Shown here: positions 25,354-34,288 of the stretch, piece after piece
Position numbering within the stretch: position 1 is the first letter of the stretch
How the letters are laid out: each line of letters begins with the position of its first letter
Source of the DNA: JBEKYD01 sp052325345
Lineage (GTDB): Bacteria > Acidobacteriota > Terriglobia > Bryobacterales > Bryobacteraceae
Direction: 5' to 3'
DNA length: 64,000 bases
Assembly (NCBI GenBank): GCA_052325345.1
Contig: JBKQVG010000217.1
Span: 1-64,000 of the forward strand
Made by a program: the position numbers and the translations under genes
Notes under the pieces: model-generated
What the model was told of the DNA's origin: nothing
The model's input: the letters and a program-made list of their open reading frames with translations, nothing else
Database searches by the model: none

Positions 25354-26046
25354 GTGAACATCTTAGTGATAGACGACGACGCTGAGCTCTGCTCCCTGAT
25401 GCAGGAGTTTCTCAAGCGCGAAGGCTTCACCATGGAATGCGAACTGGAGGGCCAAAAGGGTCTGGAGCGGGCCGCCAGCGGCGCCGCGGACCTGGTGGTT
25501 CTGGACGTGATGCTGCCCGGCATGGACGGTTTCGAGATCCTGCGGCGCCTGCGGCAGCGCAGCAAAGTGCCGGTCATCATGCTGACCGCCCGCGGCGAGG
25601 ACGTGGACCGCATCATCGGCCTGGAACTGGGCGCCGACGATTACCTGCCCAAGCCCTTCAACCCGCGCGAACTGGCGGCGCGCATCCGCGCCATTCTGCG
25701 GCGCTATGAACCCCGCCCGGCCGCGAGCGGCGGCCGCCTGGAGGTCAACGGGGTGATTCTCGATCCCGGCACGCGGGAGGCGCTCAGCCATGGCACGCCG
25801 GTGGAGTTGACCACCTTCGAGTTCGACATCCTGGAAATGCTGATGCGCTCGGCGGGGCGCGTGCTTTCGCGCGACGCGCTGATGGAGAATTTCTATAGCC
25901 GGAAAGCCACGCCTTTCGACCGCTCGATCGACATGCACATCAGCCACCTGCGCAAGAAGCTCGAGCACGGCGACGCGCTCATCAAGACCATCCGCGGGGT
26001 GGGCTACCAATTTACGCGTTCGCCCGAGGACGCCGCGGCCGAATGA
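25354..26046 (+). CDS. OmpR-family response regulator, CpxR-like
   Basis: The 230-residue regulator has a receiver domain (acidic pocket near 7-9, phospho-acceptor Asp51, Thr78, Lys100) and a C-terminal winged helix ending SIDMHISHLRKKLEHGDALIKTIRGVGYQF. The start is GTG. Its stop overlaps the sensor kinase start (ATGA-type, 26043-26046). The neighbour set suggests an envelope-stress circuit. Being CpxR in function, and not another OmpR-type regulator, is inference from context. Confidence 0.92.
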   Translation: MNILVIDDDAELCSLMQEFLKREGFTMECELEGQKGLERAASGAADLVVLDVMLPGMDGFEILRRLRQRSKVPVIMLTARGEDVDRIIGLELGADDYLPKPFNPRELAARIRAILRRYEPRPAASGGRLEVNGVILDPGTREALSHGTPVELTTFEFDILEMLMRSAGRVLSRDALMENFYSRKATPFDRSIDMHISHLRKKLEHGDALIKTIRGVGYQFTRSPEDAAAE

Positions 26047-27350
26047 ACACGCTGTTCGGCAGAATCCTGCTGTGGTTTTGGAGCACGTTGGCGATTACGC
26101 TGGTGGGCTCGGCGTTCCTCTCGGCGCTCAACGCCAATCGCAATCCGCGCCTGGTGACTTTTCAGCTCGAAGAGGCCCGCGCCGCTTATGAAAGCGGCGG
26201 CCGGCCCGCGCTGCAGGCTTTTATGGACACGCTCGGGCGGATTTACAACGCTAGGGGAATCCTCACCGATGAGAACGGCCGCGACCTGTTGACCAACCAG
26301 GACGATTTCGCCTTGATCCGCCGCGCGGGCCGCCATCCGATTCTCAACCTGCTGGGCGATTCCGCCCCCACCTCCCGCGCCGCCGACGACGGCCGCTACT
26401 GGTTCTTCCTGATCGTGCCCCACGCCAAAGTCGGCTCCTGGTTCCTCACCCCCGACCACCTGTTTTTCTTCGTGGCGGCGGTGATGTTGTGCTACTGGTT
26501 CGCGCTCCACATCACCAGCCCGGTGCGCGCGCTGCAAAAAGCCGTGGAACGCTTCGGGCGAGGCGACCTGAGCGCGCGCGTGGGATCGACCCGGCGCGAC
26601 GAATTGGGGCAGTTGGCGCGCACCTTCGACCAGATGGCGGAGCGTACCGAAACCCTGCTGACCGCCGAGCGCCGCCTGCTGCTCGACATCTCCCACGAGC
26701 TGCGCTCTCCCTTGGCCCGCCTGGGAGTGGCCGTCGAGCTGGCCCGCTCCGGCGACGATCTGGAATCTCACCTCAACCGCATCCAAAAGGAATCCGACCG
26801 GCTGAACTCGCTGGTGGGCGAGCTGCTGCAGGTGACCCGCGCGGAAGGCGACCCCAGTTTGCTGCTCCACGAGCCGGTGCGTCTGGACGAGCTGCTGGCG
26901 CTGGTGGTGGAGGACGCCGGAATCGAAACCGCCGCGCACGGCTGCCGCATCCGCTACAACACTCGCGAGCCGGCCACTCTCGAAGGCGATCCCGAGCTGC
27001 TGCGCCGCGCCCTCGAAAACGTCATCCGCAACGCCATTCGCTATGCGCCGCGGGATTCCGACGTGGAAGTGTCGCTCGAAACCGTTAACGGCTCGGTGGT
27101 GTGCAAAGTCCGCGACTACGGCCCGGGCGTGCCGGAGGAATCGCTCCAGCGCCTGTTCGACGCGTTCTACCGAGTGGGAACCGATCGCAGCCGCAACTCC
27201 GGCGGCATCGGCCTGGGCCTGTCCATTGCCCGCCGCGCCATCGAGCTGCACCGCGGCGCCATCGCCGCCCGCAACGCACATCCGGGGCTCGAGGTGGAAA
27301 TGCGGCTGCCGGCAGTTTCAAGCGGGAGGATGCCAGCGGAAAACGGATAA
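26043..27350 (+). CDS. Membrane sensor histidine kinase, CpxA-like
   Basis: A 435-residue kinase. A TM helix at about 5-25, a periplasmic region of about 115 residues, and a second TM at about 140-155 are followed by HAMP. The HisKA box LLLDISHELRSPL carries phospho-acceptor His218, and the ATPase domain has N, G1 (DYGPGVPEE) and G2 (SGGIGLGLSIAR) boxes. It phosphorylates the overlapping response regulator. The periplasmic sensor has no recognised fold. CpxA-like layout and the adjacent CpxP-like gene support envelope sensing. Confidence 0.92.
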   Translation: MNTLFGRILLWFWSTLAITLVGSAFLSALNANRNPRLVTFQLEEARAAYESGGRPALQAFMDTLGRIYNARGILTDENGRDLLTNQDDFALIRRAGRHPILNLLGDSAPTSRAADDGRYWFFLIVPHAKVGSWFLTPDHLFFFVAAVMLCYWFALHITSPVRALQKAVERFGRGDLSARVGSTRRDELGQLARTFDQMAERTETLLTAERRLLLDISHELRSPLARLGVAVELARSGDDLESHLNRIQKESDRLNSLVGELLQVTRAEGDPSLLLHEPVRLDELLALVVEDAGIETAAHGCRIRYNTREPATLEGDPELLRRALENVIRNAIRYAPRDSDVEVSLETVNGSVVCKVRDYGPGVPEESLQRLFDAFYRVGTDRSRNSGGIGLGLSIARRAIELHRGAIAARNAHPGLEVEMRLPAVSSGRMPAENG

Positions 27351-27376
27351 CCTCGGAACGCGTCTTTGCCCTGTCC

Positions 27377-30300
27377 TCAGTCGTCCCAGCCGAAGAGTCC
27401 CGGCGCCACCGCCCAGTTCTTTGTCGCCTTCGGTTTCGTCGGGGTCTTCATCGCCCCAGCTTTGCCCAACTGTCCATCTGAGATCGTCGGACCGGCGCAG
27501 ACCTTCTCCAGCAGCTTCGCCTGCGCGGGCTCCAGGTCGGTTAGTAGGCCCACCACATTGAGCAAGTTGATTAGCTCGGTTGTATACTCGGCGGGCCAAT
27601 AGTTAGGTCGGATGTCGCCAAGGGGCGACGGGGGACGCCGGTCACCGATGAGCGGACGCTCTCGGTTTGCCTTTCGGTAGCTGAACCATTGCACAAGGAC
27701 TTGCTTGCCGGAAACCTCATAGTTCCACACGTCCGGCTCCACGCGTTCGACGTAACCTCGCCCGATCAGCAGGCGTTTCTTCTCGGCGTCATAGTGGATC
27801 GCGTCGGGCATCGCGGACGGGTCTTGCGGGATTTCGCCCGCCGCCGGGATGCGCGGCATACGCGAGGGCGGCAGACGCGGCGGTTGCGCGGGTCGCCCCT
27901 TCTTCGCGTCCACCATGCGCTCACCAAACGTATGAAGCCAGATGACCGTTCGGCCGAGTTCAGCGGCCTCCCTGAATGTGGCTGCGTCGGCGGCAAGAGG
28001 GATTCGCAGGCCCGGCGTTGAGAGATCGCCGCGGAAGCGTGCCGTGAAGGCAGGATGCGCCGCTGTCGCCACGATGTAAGCGACCAGGTCTTCGGCGCTA
28101 ACGCTGCAACGGTAACGTTGGGCCAAGTGCCTCAAAACGTCTGGCCTGACATTTGAGGTCGTGGCATCGGAGTTTCCCCAGAGCGGAATCGCGCGCCCAC
28201 CCCTCCCGTTATAGTGATGCAAGTCTGGTATGAGTGCGGTAACCGTAAGGGCCGGCCCCCCGGTGGGGGACCTGTCGCTCGGTGCGGTTATATAGATTTG
28301 GTTCTGTGAGCGCGACCTCCACAGTTCCGGATTAGGCCGGTTGATGACCCGGTTGTCCGGAATTATCCACTGGCGGTCGAAAGATCGAAAGCCGTAGCGC
28401 ACCGGGGTAATACACGGACCGCTCTCCTCAGCAACCGATTTCCCCGGGGCGTCGTATCCGGGAAGGGCATTAAGGAGAACGCGCTTGCTATGCCGGTCAC
28501 CGAGGCCCTCGCCGGCCAGGTGCGGGTGAAACAGAGCTTCTTTCTTGTCTGCCGGAGCGTCGACGAGCGCCCGCCAACGTTTCTCCAGTGACTCGACATC
28601 CGGCGCGATGATCCAGGTGCGACCCGGCATCACACCTGAGCCGTTGTAGATAAAGAAATCTTCCAATTTGGGATAGGTCGCCCAGGCGCTCGTTGGCGCT
28701 GGGAGGAACGGGGAGCGCCACTCCGACGGGCACTCAGCCCAGCCGCCTTCCAGACGCAAGGCGCCGAGGGCTTCGAACTTCTCTTGCCGGTGACCCGCTG
28801 GCAGTGCGTGAAACACGACCCGAGCAGGGGCGTTCGGTCTGCTCTTGGCTGAACGCGATGCAAGCACAATGCAGATAGGCTGTTGAACGCCCTGAAAAAT
28901 CCGCGTGCTGACCTCAGGCTGATGGCCTTCCGGCGAGCAGTCGATTACCCAGACGTCGTCACAGGTGCGGCGGAGATAATCGCGCATCTTCTGGAACCCT
29001 GGTCCGTTGAGGTACCCAGCCACGGTAATAAAACAGACAACGCCGGTGTTATGGGCCGGATGATGATCGAAGACCTTCCAGGTCGCCCATCGCCAGAAAT
29101 ACACATAGAGATTCCGCAGATGCTTGGCATGGGCGCCTATACCCCACTCCGCCGGTGGCATCCACGCCGCAAGAGCCGGCGGCGTTTTCTCGTTCTTGCT
29201 GCCGCTCTCGATCCAGCCGCCCTGCCCCTTAGCTTTCTCCTTGTACGGCGGATTGCCGATGACGACCGTTATCGGCTCTTCGCGCTTGATCTTGTTCGCC
29301 TCCTTTCGGGAGTTGGCGATGGGCGCCAAGATACCGGGAATCCGTCCCTCATCGTCGTTCGGGTTGCCCAGCGTGTTGGTCACGAACAGCCGCAGCGGCG
29401 TTCTAGGCAGCGCGCCAGTCAATTCGACCATTTCCGCAAGGATACGGAGCTGCGCCACGGCGAACGAGCCTAACTGCATCTCAAAACCAATCGAGCGTCT
29501 GATCGCGGCGTTGATAGCTCCCCTCACCGAGCCGGCGCCTTCATCGCCCTCAACGGTCTCCGCAATCTTTCTGAGTATGCCTAGCAGGAAGGTACCCGTG
29601 CCCATCGCCGGATCGGCCACGGTTACCGACTCGGCCGCCAGTCCAGCGTGTTGGCCGAACCGCGGGGATCTCAAAACGTCGTCCACAAGGCCGACCATGG
29701 CGTGGACCACTTCGGGGGGCGTGTAATACGAACCTGTCTGCTTTCGGAGTTGGTTGTCGTACACCTCGAGAAAATCTTCGTAGAAATACAGCCAGGCGTC
29801 TGGGTCGCCCTTGCTGATTTTGGTCCAGTCGACTGCGTCCAGTACGCGGGTCAGAGTCCCGAGGGCTGTCTTGAGGGTTTCCTGGTTCTCCGCATTGTCG
29901 GTGAGCAGGCGGAGCGCGCCGCCAATCAGGGAGCTGGTCTGGCTCAGCGTCGTGCCGACCTGCTGGAGTCCGGCCGAAAGCTCGATATTCTTGGCGCGCG
30001 CCATGAGCAGACCAAAAGTAACCGCTTGGGCGTAGCCGTCAGCGAACCTCTCGTCGGTTGCCTCTGGAAAAAGCAGCTTCCGCCAGTCGGTGGCGAGCTC
30101 GGTGAGGGCCGGGCTTCTCAGGGAGAGCTGTTCGGTGACCTCGTCCCTCAGCAGCCGGCAAAGGCGAGCCGTGGACTCGGCTAGATCCTTCACGCTCCGT
30201 GGTGGGACTGGCTGCCACTGGAGAAAGCCTTCGAACAGACCCAAGAGCGCCGGTGGCGCCTGCAACTTGCTGCCGGCAGTCTCGATGTCGCCAATTAGGG

Positions 30301-30712
30301 AGACGACCGCCTCGACCAGCTCGCCGTTCTGCCACAGACTGAAGGCGTTGCCATCCGTGTACATGAGATTTGGCAGGGCGCGGAGCTTTTCCCATTGCTC
30401 CCGGTCGTGGGGGTCTTTGAACTTGCGTGGGTCCGCACCCTTGCCCGGAGCCTTCAGCTCAACGAATCCAACCAGCGCGTTACGGACGGAGACGGCGTAG
30501 TCGGGCCGGGTCTTAAGATCAGCGACCGACGATTCGCCAACCGCGGCCACCGCGCCCGGTGGAAAATGGCAGATCTCGCTTAACTCCGTAAGCAGACGCT
30601 CGAAGGGCGCGCGAATTTGGTCTTCCGCTTGCCCCGTCGCGGCCGGGTTGCTTAGCTTCGCTTTAGCCCTGGCGCCAAATGTGGCGACGGCTGATTCAAT
30701 GGTTGGCTTCAT
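27377..30712 (-). CDS. Stand-alone restriction-modification-type protein: nuclease-like N-terminus plus N6-adenine methylase (type ISP/IIG-like)
   Basis: A 1111-residue protein. Residues about 60-95 carry a PD-(D/E)xK-like signature (D71, then E85-L-K87 in FVELKAPGK). A helical region follows, then a gamma-class N6-adenine methyltransferase with motif I DPAMGTGTF (367-375) and motif IV NPPY (487-490). The long C-terminus resembles the target-recognition part of type ISP enzymes. The SF2 helicase of true type ISP enzymes (which sits between nuclease and methylase) is absent, so this is closer to a IIG-like layout. It probably methylates and may cut foreign DNA. No partner subunit is adjacent. 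Confidence 0.75.
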   Translation of the reverse strand: MKPTIESAVATFGARAKAKLSNPAATGQAEDQIRAPFERLLTELSEICHFPPGAVAAVGESSVADLKTRPDYAVSVRNALVGFVELKAPGKGADPRKFKDPHDREQWEKLRALPNLMYTDGNAFSLWQNGELVEAVVSLIGDIETAGSKLQAPPALLGLFEGFLQWQPVPPRSVKDLAESTARLCRLLRDEVTEQLSLRSPALTELATDWRKLLFPEATDERFADGYAQAVTFGLLMARAKNIELSAGLQQVGTTLSQTSSLIGGALRLLTDNAENQETLKTALGTLTRVLDAVDWTKISKGDPDAWLYFYEDFLEVYDNQLRKQTGSYYTPPEVVHAMVGLVDDVLRSPRFGQHAGLAAESVTVADPAMGTGTFLLGILRKIAETVEGDEGAGSVRGAINAAIRRSIGFEMQLGSFAVAQLRILAEMVELTGALPRTPLRLFVTNTLGNPNDDEGRIPGILAPIANSRKEANKIKREEPITVVIGNPPYKEKAKGQGGWIESGSKNEKTPPALAAWMPPAEWGIGAHAKHLRNLYVYFWRWATWKVFDHHPAHNTGVVCFITVAGYLNGPGFQKMRDYLRRTCDDVWVIDCSPEGHQPEVSTRIFQGVQQPICIVLASRSAKSRPNAPARVVFHALPAGHRQEKFEALGALRLEGGWAECPSEWRSPFLPAPTSAWATYPKLEDFFIYNGSGVMPGRTWIIAPDVESLEKRWRALVDAPADKKEALFHPHLAGEGLGDRHSKRVLLNALPGYDAPGKSVAEESGPCITPVRYGFRSFDRQWIIPDNRVINRPNPELWRSRSQNQIYITAPSDRSPTGGPALTVTALIPDLHHYNGRGGRAIPLWGNSDATTSNVRPDVLRHLAQRYRCSVSAEDLVAYIVATAAHPAFTARFRGDLSTPGLRIPLAADAATFREAAELGRTVIWLHTFGERMVDAKKGRPAQPPRLPPSRMPRIPAAGEIPQDPSAMPDAIHYDAEKKRLLIGRGYVERVEPDVWNYEVSGKQVLVQWFSYRKANRERPLIGDRRPPSPLGDIRPNYWPAEYTTELINLLNVVGLLTDLEPAQAKLLEKVCAGPTISDGQLGKAGAMKTPTKPKATKNWAVAPGLFGWDD

Positions 30713-30924
30713 TCATCCGACCCCGGCGGGGGACATCCGTTGCACGCGTCGATTGGTCCTTCTTGCGGGCCGTTCCTCCACTTAAGAAATCAGAGCAACA
30801 TAGTAAGCGTTTTTCCGTAGTGTAGCGGGAATGCAAAGCCAAAGCGATAGCGACGACCTATAGCAACACGCAAAAGGACATCTTCCGGCACCGCCGCGGT
30901 CGGCGACCTCCCGCAGGCTCCGCC

Positions 30925-32787
30925 CTATTCCTCCTTCGGTTCCTCCCCCCTCCGGTACCACACTGGAAATTCGATGGCGTAATACCGCACCTGGTGCTCG
31001 GGAGCATTGGGAAAAACTACGCGGGCCAGCAGGTGAACGGGGTGGCCGGGTTGGCACTCGGGGCGGATTCGGGCGACGGTGTATTTGGCCGACGCGCCGG
31101 TATGGTCGTAATCGCTCCAGGGGTCGGAAACGCGCACGCTCGTGTCGACGCAGGCGTCGCTCGAGAATAACTCGGCGGCGCGGAACCCAGCGCCATCGGG
31201 GATCAGGATGGCGAACGATTCGCCGGGGGCGGCGTAGCCGTCGCCATTTCCTTCCCCGAGGGTGAGATCGGAATCCTTGGTGGCCTCTTGGAAGATATCC
31301 ATGGGGCGGCCATCGGCGATGAGAAAATTCTTAAACGGCTCGGCGGGTGGAAACAGCGGCACTTCGAGCCCGCGCCGCTCCTTGCCGCAAACGGCTTCTA
31401 TATCGAGCAGCGGCCGGTTCAGATCGCTCACCAGAACCGTCACCGGAACGCTGGCCGATTCGCCCGGACCGAGCGAGAACAGGCGGCCATTGGGAGGGTC
31501 GAAACGCACGCCCGAATCGGGGCTTGCCCAGGCGATCGCGGCGGTGGCCGAACGCAGCGAACCGAGGTTCGAAAAATCGACGTTGAGGTGAACCGGTTGG
31601 GAGGCGGTGGCCCAGCTTGCGCCCTCGATTTCATAGCCGGTCACGAGCGGAGCGGCGGGCTCGCCGATGGCGACCTGCCAGGCGTCGCCATCCAGGTCGA
31701 AACTCAAGCGTCCTTGCCCATCGGCCTTGACGGTGGCGCGCCGCAGGTAGCCGTCCCGCAGCCGAAGGTAAGCGACCGGGTGGGAACTGGCGGGCGCAAA
31801 AGAATGCGGCGGCATCGTGATCGACAATTTCACTGCGGGAATCGTCGCACCGCCCGGCGCCCACTCCCGCACGGCGGAACGGAAGCCGGCCGCGGAGACG
31901 TTCTCCAGTACCGTAAATCCGGGCTGGCGGCGGCCGGAGGTTACTTCCCAGCCCCACACCGTGAAATTGGGATAGACGTCGGCGTGAGTGAAGGCTTCGG
32001 GCTTGGGCAGCGGATTGGCAAAGGCGTGAAGATGGAAATCCAGCGTTTTGGCTACTTCGGGGAAACCGTGCTCGGAATCGAACTCCTCGGTTTCATGCGA
32101 GCCGCCGCCGAGCGACCAGATGGCGTTCAGGCGCCGGTGGTAGAAGCGGATGAAGTCGCGCTTGCCGGTGACCAGGCGGGTGCGCACGCCGCCGTAGTTG
32201 TCGCGGAAATCGTCGAAGTTCCATTCGGCGGCGAAGCCTTTGGGACCGACGGTATATTCGGTCGGCCCCATGAAGCTGGAGGCGCTGCCGAACAGATCGG
32301 GATACTTCCCGGCCTCCCAAAAAGCCATGAAGCCGCCGGCGGAGTAGCCGGTGACGCCGCGATGGTTGCGGTCGGCGATGGTTCGCAGCGTATGGTCGAG
32401 GTGTTCGACGAGCTCCGGCAGGTAGAGCGGAAACTCGCCGGTGGTCTCGACGGGACCGGTGTCGGCTACGATCACGTCGTGGGCGCCGACATAGGCCGCG
32501 ATGGACCGGCCGTAATCGGCCTGCTCACTGGAACGCTCGTAGCCGTGCAGCCAATAAATCACCGGATAGCGCTTATGCGAGGTGGCATAGGCCGGCGGCA
32601 GATAGAGCCGGCAGGTGCGCATATCGCCCATCACCTGGCTCGGATGCGAACGCTCCTCCACCAGCGCGGTCTGCGCCCAAAGGCAAACCGGCAGGAGCAG
32701 GAGAGCGACGAGCGAGCCGGCACTGCCCAGGCGCGGCCGGCAGAGCGGAATGAGAGGCCAGGGGACTGGCCCCGCTAAGAAATCCAT
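30925..32787 (-). CDS. Secreted esterase-like protein (PF00756-type) with C-terminal domains
   Basis: A 620-residue protein. A hydrophobic export signal (SLVALLLLPVCLWAQ) is followed by an alpha/beta-hydrolase of the esterase D/feruloyl esterase group. YPVIYWLHGYERS is the oxyanion strand and GYSAGGFMAF carries the nucleophile Ser. About 300 C-terminal residues form beta-rich segments resembling carbohydrate-binding or CARDB-like domains (WATASQPVHLNVDFSNLGS). It would cleave ester groups on polysaccharides or similar substrates outside the cell. The catalytic acid and His are not pinned. The start may lie slightly downstream of the first ATG. Confidence 0.75.
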   Translation of the reverse strand: MDFLAGPVPWPLIPLCRPRLGSAGSLVALLLLPVCLWAQTALVEERSHPSQVMGDMRTCRLYLPPAYATSHKRYPVIYWLHGYERSSEQADYGRSIAAYVGAHDVIVADTGPVETTGEFPLYLPELVEHLDHTLRTIADRNHRGVTGYSAGGFMAFWEAGKYPDLFGSASSFMGPTEYTVGPKGFAAEWNFDDFRDNYGGVRTRLVTGKRDFIRFYHRRLNAIWSLGGGSHETEEFDSEHGFPEVAKTLDFHLHAFANPLPKPEAFTHADVYPNFTVWGWEVTSGRRQPGFTVLENVSAAGFRSAVREWAPGGATIPAVKLSITMPPHSFAPASSHPVAYLRLRDGYLRRATVKADGQGRLSFDLDGDAWQVAIGEPAAPLVTGYEIEGASWATASQPVHLNVDFSNLGSLRSATAAIAWASPDSGVRFDPPNGRLFSLGPGESASVPVTVLVSDLNRPLLDIEAVCGKERRGLEVPLFPPAEPFKNFLIADGRPMDIFQEATKDSDLTLGEGNGDGYAAPGESFAILIPDGAGFRAAELFSSDACVDTSVRVSDPWSDYDHTGASAKYTVARIRPECQPGHPVHLLARVVFPNAPEHQVRYYAIEFPVWYRRGEEPKEE

Positions 32788-33117
32788 AAATCATCCATAG
32801 CAAACGAACCCAGGAAATGATTGAAAACAAAAGGACCGCCAAATAGAGTGAACCCACCAAACCCATTTTCGGACACCCGGACTTGAGCGGCACCTCGTTC
32901 CCAGCCACCAGGATACAACGCGGCAAGGAGCGGATTTCGGTAAGTCGTTTATTTGCAACAAAAAATACCTGTGACCGCGCAGTACGACGAATTCCGCTCA
33001 TGGACTGAACGCAAACGAGGTGCAGGCCAAAGGCCTACTCCACGGGAGTTCTCTTGAGCTTGCACTTGCCGCGCCATCCATCCAGAGCGTTTTCAGCTAA
33101 ACTCTTGTCCGGTGACC
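32788..33117. other. Divergent intergenic region
   Basis: This 330-bp stretch separates the esterase (minus) from a glycosyltransferase (plus). It is AT-richer than its surroundings near 32940-32975 (TTATTTGCAACAAAAAATACC) and probably holds both promoters, but I could not fix -35/-10 pairs. A minus-strand frame encodes a hydrophobic stretch (GSLYLAVLLFSIISWVRLLW) that runs into the esterase start. It may be a small membrane peptide or chance. Confidence 0.35.
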
Positions 33118-34164
33118 ATGGATTCCCCGTCCAGCCAATCCTCCTTCAGCGTGGTCGTGACGTCAATCTCCGCTCCCAACGGCGCGCTCGCGGAAATAGC
33201 CGCGCGGTGCAAGGAGAGACACGATGCTTTTTGGGTTGTCGGCGACGTCTCCAGCCCCTCGAGTTTCCAGTTGGACGGCTGCCGTTTCCTTAGCGTCCAG
33301 GACCAGATCGAGACCGGCTTTCGCTCGGCGGCCCTCTGCCCCGTACGACACTATGCAAGGAAAAACATCGGATACCTGGCCGCCGTGCGCGCCGGAGCCC
33401 GGGTACTCGTCGAGACCGACGATGACAACTTCCCGACTGCGGAGTTTTGGCGTCCAAGGCGAATCGCTTGGGAGGCGCCCGTTGTAGCGGACGCGGGCTG
33501 GGTCAACGTCTATCGATACTTCTCCCGCGCCCGAATCTGGCCGCGCGGATTGCCGCTGGACGCAGTCGGCGAGGCGGTCCCGCCTTTCCACAGTCTCCGC
33601 CGGGCGCACTGCATCTGCCCGATCCAGCAGGGCCTGGCGGACGCCAACCCCGACGTCGACGCGATTTACCGGATGGTTCTTCCTCTTCCTGTTCAGTTTG
33701 ACCGGATCGGCGCCATGGCTCTCTCTCCCGGGTCCTGGTGCCCTTTCAACAGTCAGAACACTACCTGGTTCAGCGAAGCGTTCCCTCTGTTATACCTACC
33801 GGCTTTCTGCTCATTCCGAATGACCGACATTTGGCGTAGCTTCGTCGCACAGCGCATCGCCTGGGAGAACGGCTGGAGGGTTTTGTTCCACGACGCCACA
33901 GTTCAGCAGCAGCGGAATGACCATGACCTCATGCGCGACTTCGCCGACGAAGTGCCGGGTTACTTGCATAATCGGCGGATAGCGGAAGTTTTGGGACGGT
34001 TGGCGCTTCGCCGCGGCCGGCTCGCGATTCCCGAAAACCTGTTGCGATGTTATGAAGCTCTCGCGCGGATGGATCTCGTGAGAGGCCAGGAGATCGCTCT
34101 AGTCGAAGCCTGGAACGACGACGTAAGAGAACTCGCGATTCCCCCGAGTCCCGACATCGACTGA
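33118..34164 (+). CDS. STELLO-type glycosyltransferase-like protein
   Basis: A 348-residue protein resembling the STELLO/DUF288 glycosyltransferase family. It has SFSVVVTSISAPNGALAEIA at the start, KNIGYLAAVRAGA, the acidic ETDDDNFP motif as likely nucleotide-sugar/metal site, and a later GSWCPFNSQNTTWF stretch. The exact sugar is unknown. ATG at 33118 and GTG at 33112 are both possible. It is followed by a second glycosyltransferase in the same direction, suggesting cell-surface glycan synthesis. Confidence 0.75.
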   Translation: MDSPSSQSSFSVVVTSISAPNGALAEIAARCKERHDAFWVVGDVSSPSSFQLDGCRFLSVQDQIETGFRSAALCPVRHYARKNIGYLAAVRAGARVLVETDDDNFPTAEFWRPRRIAWEAPVVADAGWVNVYRYFSRARIWPRGLPLDAVGEAVPPFHSLRRAHCICPIQQGLADANPDVDAIYRMVLPLPVQFDRIGAMALSPGSWCPFNSQNTTWFSEAFPLLYLPAFCSFRMTDIWRSFVAQRIAWENGWRVLFHDATVQQQRNDHDLMRDFADEVPGYLHNRRIAEVLGRLALRRGRLAIPENLLRCYEALARMDLVRGQEIALVEAWNDDVRELAIPPSPDID

Positions 34165-34288
34165 GATCGCCTTGCCGCGCGGCCCCCAAGCCGCCGTGCT
34201 ATGAAGCCAGCCGGATGTGGCTCGACCGTCCCCAATTCCCTGCAACAGCTTGCCGGTCGCATTGTCGCCAGCCTGGTTTCCTGCTAGC

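Noticed and set aside
32573..33001. A hydrophobic small ORF overlapping the esterase start
   Set aside because: Its second half is the esterase coding region in another frame, and there is no clear ribosome site.
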